Shown piece by piece: positions 1 to 4,839 of a stretch of 6,658 nt of DNA. Origin of the DNA: Clostridiaceae bacterium UBA5444 (lineage in GTDB: Bacteria > Bacillota > Clostridia > Clostridiales > Oxobacteraceae). The number at the start of each line of letters is the position of its first letter. Within the stretch, counting starts at the first letter, position 1. A model generated the notes under the pieces. That model was not told the origin of the DNA, searched no databases, and saw nothing but the letters and a program-made list of their open reading frames with translations. Location: positions 2,471 through 9,128 of the forward strand of contig DIRE01000018.1 in assembly GCA_002426575.1 (NCBI GenBank), written 5' to 3'. The position numbers and the translations under genes are program-made.

Positions 1-47
1 AGTAAATCAACATATCCTGAAATCAACACTTTACTAAAACATAGCCT
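1..47. repeat. Partial copy of a palindromic repeat, cut by the window edge
   Basis: These 47 bases are the exact reverse complement of 3961-4007, with no mismatch. They begin at the first base of the window, so the copy almost certainly continues to the left. The outer end (CATAGCCT, 40-47) faces rpsR and lies 14 bases beyond its stop codon. It is therefore the outer arm of a second, inverted copy of the 173-bp element at 3961-4133. Nothing in it codes for protein. A hairpin formed by the complete element could help end rpsR transcription, but that is inference because the other arm is not visible. Confidence 0.9.
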
Positions 48-61
48 TAAGATATTAATTT

Positions 62-301
62 CTACTCTGTTGTAAATGGCAATAAAGCAATGTTTCTTGC
101 TCTTTTTATTGCAACGGTAAGTTCTCTTTGATGTTTTGCACAGTTTCCAGAAACTCTTCTAGGTAATATCTTTCCTCTTTCTGAAATGTACTTTCTAAGC
201 TTACTTACGTCTTTGTAATCTATGGTTTCTGCCTTGTCTGCACAAAAAGCGCATACCTTCTTCTTAGGTCTTCTATTGCCTCTGTTATTTTTCTTTAACA
301 T
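62..301 (-). CDS. rpsR: 30S ribosomal protein S18, zinc-ligand (C+) form
   Basis: S18 is a small-subunit protein that binds S6 and sits on the platform of the 30S particle. The 79-residue product has the basic N-terminus typical of the family, the core IDYKDVSKLRKYISERGKILPRR in two blocks (residues 27-49), and the C-terminal stretch with AIKRARNIALLPF (64-76). It carries a cysteine set, CAFC at 17-20 and C54 with H57, that suggests the zinc-binding version of S18. The B. subtilis protein lacks most of these cysteines. The start is ATG with a G-rich Shine-Dalgarno 6 bases upstream. It is the third gene of rpsF-ssb-rpsR, 15 bases after ssb. The family call is secure; zinc binding is inferred from the residues. 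Confidence 0.97.
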   Translation of the reverse strand: MLKKNNRGNRRPKKKVCAFCADKAETIDYKDVSKLRKYISERGKILPRRVSGNCAKHQRELTVAIKRARNIALLPFTTE

Positions 302-316
302 ATTTTTCCCCCCTGA

Positions 317-748
317 CTAAAACGGAATTTCATCATCGCCATCTAACGGGAAAAAGTCTTCATCACGGGTTCCAGAATCCTGTGGAAATCCAGCTGATGA
401 GGATCTATTCTCTGGCATTGAAGATTGATCTTTTCTTTCAAGGAACTGTACACCATCTGCTACAATCTCTGTAACATACCTTCTCTGTCCATCGTTCCCT
501 TCATAATTCCTTGTTTGTATTCTACCCGATACTGCAACTAATCTCCCTTTGGAAAGATTGTTTGCTACTATTTCGGCAAGCTTATTCCAAACAACTATTG
601 GTATAAAATCTGCTTCATATTGACCTGCTTTATTTTTAAACTCTCTATCTACTGCCAGTGTAAAGGTGGTTACAGCGACTCCACTTCCCGCAGCAAATCT
701 AAGTTCCGGGTCACGAGTCAATCTGCCTATTAATACTACTTTGTTCAT
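317..748 (-). CDS. ssb: Single-stranded DNA-binding protein
   Basis: SSB coats single-stranded DNA during replication, repair and recombination, and recruits partner enzymes through its acidic tail. The 143-residue product starts MNKVVLIGRLTRDPELR, the usual opening of the OB-fold domain. The domain runs to about residue 105, with the conserved VVWNKLAE around W54 and GRIQTRNYE at 75-83. A flexible linker with Ser, Pro and Gln follows, then the acidic tip DDEIPF (138-143), the standard partner-docking peptide. The full length and intact tip indicate the replicative SSB rather than a divergent plasmid or phage form. The ATG is preceded by AGGTGGTGG at a good distance. It sits between rpsF and rpsR, the normal Firmicute order, 19 bases after rpsF. 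Confidence 0.98.
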   Translation of the reverse strand: MNKVVLIGRLTRDPELRFAAGSGVAVTTFTLAVDREFKNKAGQYEADFIPIVVWNKLAEIVANNLSKGRLVAVSGRIQTRNYEGNDGQRRYVTEIVADGVQFLERKDQSSMPENRSSSAGFPQDSGTRDEDFFPLDGDDEIPF

Positions 749-767
749 AAATTAATCCACCACCTAA

Positions 768-1055
768 TTATTTTTCTTCAAGATTGATTATTAAATGTCT
801 AAGTATTGTATCGCTTATCCTAAATATCCTATCAAGTTCTTTTGGTAATTCAGGATTTGCTTCAAAGTTGATGAGTACATAGTATCCTTCTGTTAAGTCA
901 TTTATCTCATATGCAAGTCTTCTTTTGCCCCATTCATCAACATTTGTAACTGTTCCATCTTGTTCTATTATTCCCTTAAATTTCTCGATGTTAGCCTTTA
1001 TTGCTTCTTCATCAAGAGATGGGTTTAATACGAAAAGAGTTTCATACTTTTTCAT
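768..1055 (-). CDS. rpsF: 30S ribosomal protein S6
   Basis: S6 forms a heterodimer with S18 on the 30S platform. The 95-residue product opens MKKYETLFVLNPSLDEEA and contains WGKRRLAYEINDLTEGYYVLINF (about residues 42-64 in two parts), then DTILRHLIINLEEK at the end, all typical of bacterial S6. An upstream GTG at 1064 would add three residues, but it lies inside the Shine-Dalgarno GAGGAGGTGA (1070-1061). The ATG at 1055 is five bases after that site and gives the usual family length, so I chose it. It is the first gene of rpsF-ssb-rpsR and follows a 108-bp gap holding a promoter and a structured leader. Regulation is probably feedback by the S6:S18 dimer. Confidence 0.97.
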   Translation of the reverse strand: MKKYETLFVLNPSLDEEAIKANIEKFKGIIEQDGTVTNVDEWGKRRLAYEINDLTEGYYVLINFEANPELPKELDRIFRISDTILRHLIINLEEK

Positions 1056-1070
1056 ATTTGTCACCTCCTC

Positions 1071-1108
1071 CCCCTGGACTAAACGGCCCTACCTTTGTAG
1101 AGCAGGGA
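1071..1108 (-). promoter_or_regulatory. S6:S18-binding leader RNA of the rpsF operon
   Basis: The leader folds into two stacked helices. The outer helix pairs UCCCUG (1108-1103) with CAGGGG (1076-1071). The inner helix pairs CUCUAC (1102-1097) with GUAGGG (1092-1087) around an AAAG loop. Only the 3' side has unpaired bases: a 10-base bulge beginning CCG, CCGUUUAGUC (1086-1077). Known rpsF leaders bind the S6:S18 complex through a CCG-containing bulge that imitates the 16S rRNA site. The 3' strand of the outer helix directly abuts the rpsF Shine-Dalgarno, so bound protein could block initiation. The fold was done by eye, and the family match rests on structure, position and the CCG. Confidence 0.8.
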
Positions 1109-1121
1109 TTCACAATTAATA

Positions 1122-1150
1122 ATTATAGCACTTTAAAAGTGCAAATACAA
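1122..1150 (-). promoter_or_regulatory. Promoter of the rpsF-ssb-rpsR operon
   Basis: Read on the minus strand there is a perfect -10 box TATAAT (1127-1122). Exactly 17 bases upstream is TTGTAT (1150-1145), which keeps the TTG core of the -35 box but matches only 3 of 6 positions. Transcription would start near 1115, giving a leader of about 60 bases that contains the whole S6:S18 structure. The 15-bp inverted repeat GCACTTTTAAAGTGC fills most of the spacer. The same TTGTAT-17-TATAAT layout appears in front of cvpA. Confidence 0.65.
1128..1142. repeat. 15-bp inverted repeat in the rpsF promoter spacer
   Basis: GCACTTT and AAAGTGC are perfect 7-base arms around one central base. The repeat lies wholly between the predicted -35 and -10 boxes, ending immediately next to the -10. 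Such placement fits an operator for a dimeric repressor. It could instead be a short hairpin marking the end of the upstream transcript, but it has no proper U-run and almost no loop. No binding protein can be named. Confidence 0.45.
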
Positions 1151-1163
1151 CTGAAATAAAACT

Positions 1164-1370
1164 TTACTCACCTTGAACCTTTACACTGGTTTGTATTACT
1201 TTTTTTACACCTTTTTCAAATTTAGGTCTTGGAAGCATAACTTGCCTGCCACAAGTTAAACACTTGATTCTAAAGTCTGCTCCTATACGCATAACTTCCC
1301 ACTGGTATCCACCACAAGGATGCTGCTTACGCATCTGTACTATATCCCCAATATTATAAACGCCAGGCAA
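1164..1370 (-). CDS. DUF951 family protein (YyzM-like), TTG start
   Basis: This is a 68-residue protein of the DUF951 family, found widely in Firmicutes; its function is not known. The family pattern is clear: YNIGDIVQMRKQHPCGG near the N-terminus, W24E25V26, RIGADFRIKC and CLTCGRQVMLPR. Cysteines 19, 37 and 40 could bind a metal, which is inference. The start is TTG, seven bases after a strong Shine-Dalgarno GGAGGAGGGG. No ATG or GTG fits the conserved N-terminus, so TTG is very likely real. The Shine-Dalgarno lies directly against the mscS stop codon, so the two genes are probably co-transcribed. A gap of 108 bases with its own promoter separates it from rpsF. The order mscS-DUF951-rpsF is common in Clostridia. 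Confidence 0.9.
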   Translation of the reverse strand: MPGVYNIGDIVQMRKQHPCGGYQWEVMRIGADFRIKCLTCGRQVMLPRPKFEKGVKKVIQTSVKVQGE

Positions 1371-1388
1371 TATAAAACCCCTCCTCCA

Positions 1389-2246
1389 TTAATTATTACC
1401 ACTTTTTGTTACAATTACACAAGTTGGATATGGTATATTAATATTTTCTTTGTCAAAATTCTCTTTTATCTTTTTTCTAAGCTGTCTTTCAACACCATAC
1501 TGCTGCAATGGCTTTGTTTTTGCAACTATTGTAATCTTAACTCCCTTATCTCCAAGCTCTGAAACCCCAAGTACTGTAGGCCCTTCTACTATAGATTCGT
1601 TTTCTTCTTCTACCTCTTTTGAAATCTTAGTTAGTATTTGGAGCGCATTGTCAATGTCTTCCTCATATCCTATCTCCACGTCCACAAGAGCCCTTGAATT
1701 ATCCCTAGAATGATTAGTCACTTTTGTTATTTGCCCATTTGGTATAATATGCAGATCACCTGAGAAATCCTTTAGCTTTGTTATCCTAAGCCCTAAAGCC
1801 TCAACCACGCCTGACATACCTTCAATTGTAACATACTCACCAACTGAAAACTGATCTTCAAACAATATAAGAAAACCTGAGAGTACATCTTTTATTATGC
1901 TTTGAGCACCTAAACCTACAGCTATACCTCCAAAGCCTGCACCAACAAGCAAGGTACTTATGTCAAAGCCAACCTCTTTTAATATACTTATAATTCCTAT
2001 TATATATATTGCATATTTAGTAATACTTTTTAAAAGCTCACTTAATGTATCAGACTTTCTTTCATCAAATCCAAACCTTGACTGCTTCTGCCTCTTAAAA
2101 AGCCTATTTATTAAGGCGTATCCTATACGGGTACATATTTTCATTACTACAAATATAATTATTATTTTTATAATTTTATCCCCGAATTTAATGAAAACGC
2201 CTCCTTTTAGTATCATTTCATTTACTTTTTCTTTAATAGACGCCAT
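1389..2246 (-). CDS. Small-conductance mechanosensitive channel (MscS family)
   Basis: This is a membrane channel that opens under membrane tension and releases solutes during osmotic downshock. The 285-residue product fits the small, three-helix MscS/YkuT type. Hydrophobic segments are at about 22-47 and 72-93. The pore-lining segment follows (about 97-131), with the Gly/Ala-rich GAGFGGIAVGLGAQS characteristic of MscS TM3. The beta domain follows with GEYVTIEGMSGVVEALGLR (136-154) and HIIPNGQI (166-173), and the alpha/beta C-terminal domain ends with EFD-like ENINIPYP. The ATG is five bases after a run of six G. It starts 17 bases after the DUF3343 gene and runs almost into DUF951, so an operon is likely. 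Subtype assignment (ykuT/yggB) is less certain than the family. Confidence 0.95.
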   Translation of the reverse strand: MASIKEKVNEMILKGGVFIKFGDKIIKIIIIFVVMKICTRIGYALINRLFKRQKQSRFGFDERKSDTLSELLKSITKYAIYIIGIISILKEVGFDISTLLVGAGFGGIAVGLGAQSIIKDVLSGFLILFEDQFSVGEYVTIEGMSGVVEALGLRITKLKDFSGDLHIIPNGQITKVTNHSRDNSRALVDVEIGYEEDIDNALQILTKISKEVEEENESIVEGPTVLGVSELGDKGVKITIVAKTKPLQQYGVERQLRKKIKENFDKENINIPYPTCVIVTKSGNN

Positions 2247-2263
2247 AACTGCCCCCCGAGATA

Positions 2264-2524
2264 CTAATCAATTTTTATAGCTTCCCTATGATCATCATAT
2301 CTCTTTAATATATAGATCCCCTTTATAATAATGCCTTTCCCTTTAACCATGGATTTTACATATTCTAAATCCTCTTTCTTTATCTTTATTGATAGTCCAC
2401 AGCTTTCTGTAACCTCTCTTGGTGTAGGAATAATTGTAACATCAATTTTTTCTTCTCTTAATATATTTTCTGCAAAAAGAGCATGGTTTGTACTTCCAAA
2501 AGATATAAAATAATATTCATCCAT
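2264..2524 (-). CDS. DUF3343 / putative Se/S carrier-like protein
   Basis: This is an 86-residue protein of the DUF3343 family, described as putative selenium/sulfur carrier-like. The pattern is YYFISFGSTNHALFAENIL (residues 4-22), a basic middle, then PTPREVTESCGLSIKI (33-48). The Cys-Gly at 42-43 is the likely functional cysteine. The reading frame is open upstream to an ATG at 2563, but that start lies inside yedF and adds non-family residues. The ATG at 2524 has a Shine-Dalgarno GGGAAGG seven bases upstream and gives the normal length, so I chose it. It begins 13 bases after yedF, a common pairing in Clostridia that suggests joint function. The reaction it carries out is unproven, and no UGA-encoded selenocysteine is seen. 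Confidence 0.88.
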   Translation of the reverse strand: MDEYYFISFGSTNHALFAENILREEKIDVTIIPTPREVTESCGLSIKIKKEDLEYVKSMVKGKGIIIKGIYILKRYDDHREAIKID

Positions 2525-2537
2525 TTTTATGCCTTCC

Positions 2538-3119
2538 CTATAACTTAATTGTATTTGTTGCATTATTCATTTTTTCAACTATTGCATACATATTTGTTAT
2601 ATCCCCAGCCTTTAGCTTTTCCTTTAGGTTATAAAAATCAAGGCAGGTTCCGCAGGATAATACTTCAACCCCTCTTGAAACAAGTTTATTTATACTATCA
2701 AGTACTTGTGATCCTTCCGTGGTAAGCTTTACGCCGCCATTTACAAACAAAATAGTTTTGGGCAGTTGATCACTTTCAGAAAGTGCAAACATATAACTCT
2801 TCATTAAAGCAGCACCTAATTCATCATCCCCTGACCCTAGTTTATCCGTTCCAATAAATATAACAAGTCCATTTTCTTTATTTTGATTATTAACAGAAGG
2901 AGACTTTCTATTCAATGTTACATAAAATAATCCATCCTTTTCTTCGATACTATATGTGCAGCCCATGCTTTCCCCAAGTTTTATAATGTTTTGTTTTGCA
3001 ACCTTATTATCAACTATCGTTGTAACGATAGCATCCTCCCCTTTTATTGATTCAAGCTTCTTTTTAGTTAATATAACAGGCTTTGGACAAGCAAGTCCCC
3101 TGCAATCGATTGTTTCCAT
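2538..3119 (-). CDS. yedF: Sulfurtransferase-like selenium metabolism protein YedF
   Basis: This is a two-domain protein of 193 residues. The N-terminal TusA/SirA-like domain (about 1-70) begins METIDCRGLACPKPV, with Cys11 in the CPxP motif that carries persulfide in TusA. A short linker with Asn and Lys (about 71-83) leads to a DsrE-like domain (about 84-190) containing FIGTDKLGSGDDELG, LFVNGGVKLT and SCGTCLDFY (Cys156, Cys159). This architecture matches the family annotated as selenium metabolism protein YedF, often found near selD. selD is not in this window, so a role in selenium rather than sulfur handling is inferred. The start is ATG, eight bases after GGGGG. It is the first gene of the minus-strand run, divergent from the SPOCS gene. 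Confidence 0.93.
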   Translation of the reverse strand: METIDCRGLACPKPVILTKKKLESIKGEDAIVTTIVDNKVAKQNIIKLGESMGCTYSIEEKDGLFYVTLNRKSPSVNNQNKENGLVIFIGTDKLGSGDDELGAALMKSYMFALSESDQLPKTILFVNGGVKLTTEGSQVLDSINKLVSRGVEVLSCGTCLDFYNLKEKLKAGDITNMYAIVEKMNNATNTIKL

Positions 3120-3166
3120 ATCTTTATCCCCCTAAAATATATATTAAATTTTATTATTAACTTTAC

Positions 3167-3196
3167 TTAATATTCTACATTATCTTTATTTGTAAA
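3167..3196 (-). promoter_or_regulatory. Possible sigma-A promoter for yedF
   Basis: On the minus strand TTTACA (3196-3191, 5 of 6 to the -35 consensus) is followed after 18 bases by TATTAA (3172-3167, 4 of 6 to the -10). It lies about 50 bases upstream of the yedF ATG. The region is very AT-rich, so chance matches are common. Confidence 0.3.
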
Positions 3197-3232
3197 TCTA
3201 CATATAGTCATCTTCTACAACAGTAATTTGTA

Positions 3233-3259
3233 ACATATTATCGGCTTTTACATATTGTA
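3233..3259 (+). promoter_or_regulatory. Possible sigma-K-type promoter for the SPOCS gene
   Basis: CATATTGTA (3251-3259) matches every fixed position of the sigma-K -10 pattern CATAnnnTA. AC at 3233-3234 lies 16 bases upstream, one short of the usual spacing to the sparse -35 element. Transcription would start near 3266, just ahead of the ribosome binding site. The sigma-K pattern is short, so the match is only supportive. A weak sigma-A-like TATAGT at 3258 is an alternative without a good -35. Confidence 0.35.
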
Positions 3260-3287
3260 TAGTAGGAAATCTTAAGGAGGTGATTTT

Positions 3288-3866
3288 ATGAATTATGATG
3301 ATTTCATGGGAAATCAAGATGTTAACAGCAGCTTCTGTGATGATTGCGAGCCTGAATCAGACTTCGAGGAATTTGAAGACGTAAAAAAGCATAAAAAAAG
3401 GATAGAGGTTGAAGAGGTATTAGGAATAGGTTGTGCAGAAACTAATGTTGAGGTATGTATTCCTTTGTGCCCACCTGCTTTTGAAGTGCTTGATGATCTA
3501 ATCAGAAAAACAGTTGTATTTGATGCACTTGTAGCATCAAATGGGAAAGTATTTGTTAACGGAAGAGTTGTGAAAAACGTACCTTTTAAAACAAAGGCTA
3601 AAGCTTTAACTCCTACTTGCAGAACTATTTCTAAAATAACTTTTGGAGATATAAGGCATGTAACCGTTGAAATACCATTCTCTCTCTGTATAGATGTTCC
3701 TGAGTCATTTAAAGGAGCTAAGGTTGTGGTTTTAGAATCAGACGTAGACTCAGTTGAAATACCAAACTTTATAAGCGATAGATGCAGGATTATTAAATCT
3801 ATCACTGAAAAAGACTGCATATTTGTTAAGGTAAAGGTGGTAAAAGACAATATAATATGCGTCTAA
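3288..3866 (+). CDS. SPOCS (DUF3794) domain protein, cysteine-rich, probable spore-coat-associated
   Basis: This is a 192-residue protein that resembles the SPOCS/DUF3794 family, known from SipL and other clostridial spore-associated proteins. An acidic, likely disordered N-terminus (1-31, with CDDC at 17-20) leads into a basic patch. Beta-rich blocks follow: RIEVEEVLGIGCAETNVEV (38-56), DLIRKTVVFDALVASNGKVFVNGRV (70-94, in two parts), HVTVEIPFSLCIDVPES (124-140) and AKVVVLESDVDSVE (144-157). Ten cysteines are spread along the chain, which would suit disulfide cross-linking in a coat, but that is inference. There is no signal peptide or membrane segment. The ATG has an excellent Shine-Dalgarno AAGGAGGTGA (3274-3283). 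It appears to be a single-gene unit with its own terminator. LysM, present in SipL, is absent, so it is not SipL itself. Confidence 0.8.
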   Translation: MNYDDFMGNQDVNSSFCDDCEPESDFEEFEDVKKHKKRIEVEEVLGIGCAETNVEVCIPLCPPAFEVLDDLIRKTVVFDALVASNGKVFVNGRVVKNVPFKTKAKALTPTCRTISKITFGDIRHVTVEIPFSLCIDVPESFKGAKVVVLESDVDSVEIPNFISDRCRIIKSITEKDCIFVKVKVVKDNIICV

Positions 3867-3925
3867 TCTAAAGATATTAAAAAATTGCTATATGCAATAT
3901 GAAAGTGTGTAATGAGTGTACTTTA

Positions 3926-3960
3926 AAATAAGGGGGCTAAGGATGCCCCCTTATTTATTT
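3926..3960 (+). terminator. Rho-independent terminator after the SPOCS gene
   Basis: AAATAAGGGGGC (3926-3937) pairs perfectly with GCCCCCTTATTT (3945-3956) around a 7-base loop, and T-rich sequence follows to 3960. The A-run on the left arm means it could also work on the minus strand for transcripts coming from cvpA. It sits 59 bases after the stop codon and directly abuts the palindromic repeat. Confidence 0.9.
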
Positions 3961-4133
3961 AGGCTATGTTTTAGTAAAGTGTTGATTTCAGGATATGTTG
4001 ATTTACTGTAGCAGCGACTTAAATGCCTATTTTTATCCACTTTACTTATTTTAGAGAAAAATAGGCATTTTGGAGCAGCGGAAGTCAATCAACATATCCG
4101 GTTTAAAAACCAACAGTTACTTAAAACATAGCG
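3961..4133. repeat. 173-bp imperfect palindromic element (MITE-like repeat)
   Basis: The left arm (3961-4034) and right arm (4057-4133) are inverted copies. Matching blocks are GCTATGTTTTA (3963-3973 with 4132-4122), GGATATGTTGATT (3991-4003 with 4099-4087) and a perfect 14-base inner stem AAATGCCTATTTTT (4021-4034 with 4070-4057). The loop is 22 bases (4035-4056). The right arm has about five extra bases containing GGTTTAAAAACC (4100-4111). It has no coding capacity. The first 47 bases recur inverted at 1-47, so it is a dispersed family. Size, terminal inverted repeats and position between two gene ends fit a non-autonomous miniature element. A structured RNA or terminator role is an alternative. 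TTATTT flanks it on both sides, a possible target duplication. The exact ends are uncertain by a few bases. Confidence 0.8.
4010..4080. repeat. Direct AGCAGCG pair around the inner hairpin
   Basis: AGCAGCG occurs in the same orientation at 4010-4016 and 4074-4080, bracketing the perfect 14-base stem. The surrounding arms are inverted, so these two copies break the palindrome. The adjoining GACTT (4016-4020) and AAGTC (4082-4086) are inverted as expected. The pair forms a distinct inner module of the element. Confidence 0.55.
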
Positions 4134-4742
4134 TTATTTTAATGATACCCCGTTTACTAATACCGTTATAAAGTTATACCTATAAAAACTAGATGCAATT
4201 ATTGAAGAATCAATGGATTTGGTTAATGGACTTGAGGTTGGCAATGCTGGTATAATAATTGTTAATAAGGAGAATACAAGAAATACTACAAGCACCCCTT
4301 CAATTACCCCAATTAATAATCCTCCAATGTGGTTAAACTGATTTATTATTGGAAGTTTAGATGCTATATTTAACACGTTTGCAATTAACTTTAGTAAAAT
4401 ATATGAAGCCGCAAAAATTATTATAAAGGCAAACATATTTATAACTATTGATGGCAAAACATCCTCTGTTAGCTTGCTCACTCCCATAATTTTAGATAGG
4501 TTTGCAATGCTTAAAGAATTAATCTGAAACTTTTTTGCAATATAGCTATTGACTGTATCTCCAACTTTAGTATAGTTAATTATATAATTTGTTAAACGTG
4601 GTGACAAAGATTTGGAGAGTATAAAACAAAGGAAAAAGCTCATAATATTTGCTATTGATAGTATAAAGCCCTTAACTAATCCCTTTATTGCATATATACC
4701 TATTATCAATAGTATTATTATATCTATCAAATTAAACTCCAT
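4134..4742 (-). CDS. CvpA family membrane protein
   Basis: This is a 202-residue integral membrane protein resembling the CvpA family, named for the E. coli colicin V production protein. The biochemical role in Firmicutes is not established. It opens MEFNLIDIIILLIIGIYAIKG, the usual first helix, followed by the conserved GLVKGF (21-26). Hydrophobic segments lie at about 5-20, 28-45, 98-125 and 139-166, and the end SSFYRYNF (184-191) fits the family. A GTG at 4754 would add four residues, but it is part of the Shine-Dalgarno-like AAGGGGTGA. The ATG at 4742 is eight bases after that site and gives the family N-terminus. It is divergent from ytvI with a shared promoter region. Its stop codon directly abuts the palindromic repeat. 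Confidence 0.82.
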   Translation of the reverse strand: MEFNLIDIIILLIIGIYAIKGLVKGFILSIANIMSFFLCFILSKSLSPRLTNYIINYTKVGDTVNSYIAKKFQINSLSIANLSKIMGVSKLTEDVLPSIVINMFAFIIIFAASYILLKLIANVLNIASKLPIINQFNHIGGLLIGVIEGVLVVFLVFSLLTIIIPALPTSSPLTKSIDSSIIASSFYRYNFITVLVNGVSLK

Positions 4743-4776
4743 TATACTTTTCACCCCTTCTTTTCACTTATACTTT

Positions 4777-4805
4777 ATTATATATTAGAATTTAAATGGA
4801 TACAA
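4777..4805 (-). promoter_or_regulatory. Sigma-A promoter for cvpA
   Basis: On the minus strand a perfect -10 TATAAT (4782-4777) lies exactly 17 bases after TTGTAT (4805-4800). Transcription would begin near 4770, leaving a leader of about 28 bases. The boxes are identical to those of the rpsF promoter. The spacer is AT-rich and has no palindrome. Confidence 0.6.
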
Positions 4806-4806
4806 T
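4778..4806 (+). promoter_or_regulatory. Sigma-E-like promoter for ytvI
   Basis: GATACAAT (4799-4806) matches 7 of 8 positions of the sigma-E -10 pattern CATACAmT. TTATATA (4778-4784) matches 5 of 7 positions of the -35 pattern kmATATT, at the expected 14-base spacing. Transcription would start near 4813, about 15 bases before the ribosome binding site. The ytvI family is described as sigma-E controlled, which supports the call. It covers the same bases as the opposing cvpA promoter. Confidence 0.5.
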
Positions 4807-4839
4807 GAAAATATGGAATATTTTTACAAGGAGGTTATG

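Noticed and set aside
1128..1142. Inverted repeat read as a terminator for DUF951
   Set aside because: The arms leave almost no loop, the stem is AT-rich in the middle and no clean U-run follows. The position inside a promoter spacer explains it better.
1960..2280. Plus-strand open frame of about 106 codons opposite mscS
   Set aside because: It is a hydrophobic shadow of the mscS membrane helices with no ribosome site or family resemblance.
2264..3119. Selenocysteine (in-frame UGA) in YedF or DUF3343
   Set aside because: Both frames read through with ordinary Cys codons at the candidate active positions and end in normal TAG stops, with no UGA extension of family sequence.
3314..3850. Long open frame of 178 codons on the minus strand, opposite the SPOCS gene
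   Set aside because: It is Ser/Thr-rich with no recognisable domain, lies entirely opposite a clear gene with an excellent ribosome site, and looks like a mirror of that gene's codon use.
1..4133. Composite transposon bounded by the two inverted repeats
   Set aside because: The genes between them are housekeeping and sporulation genes in a conserved order, and no transposase is present. Independent insertions are more likely.
3961..4133. CRISPR array or tandem repeat
   Set aside because: There is one palindrome with inverted arms, no regular spacing of direct repeats and no cas genes.
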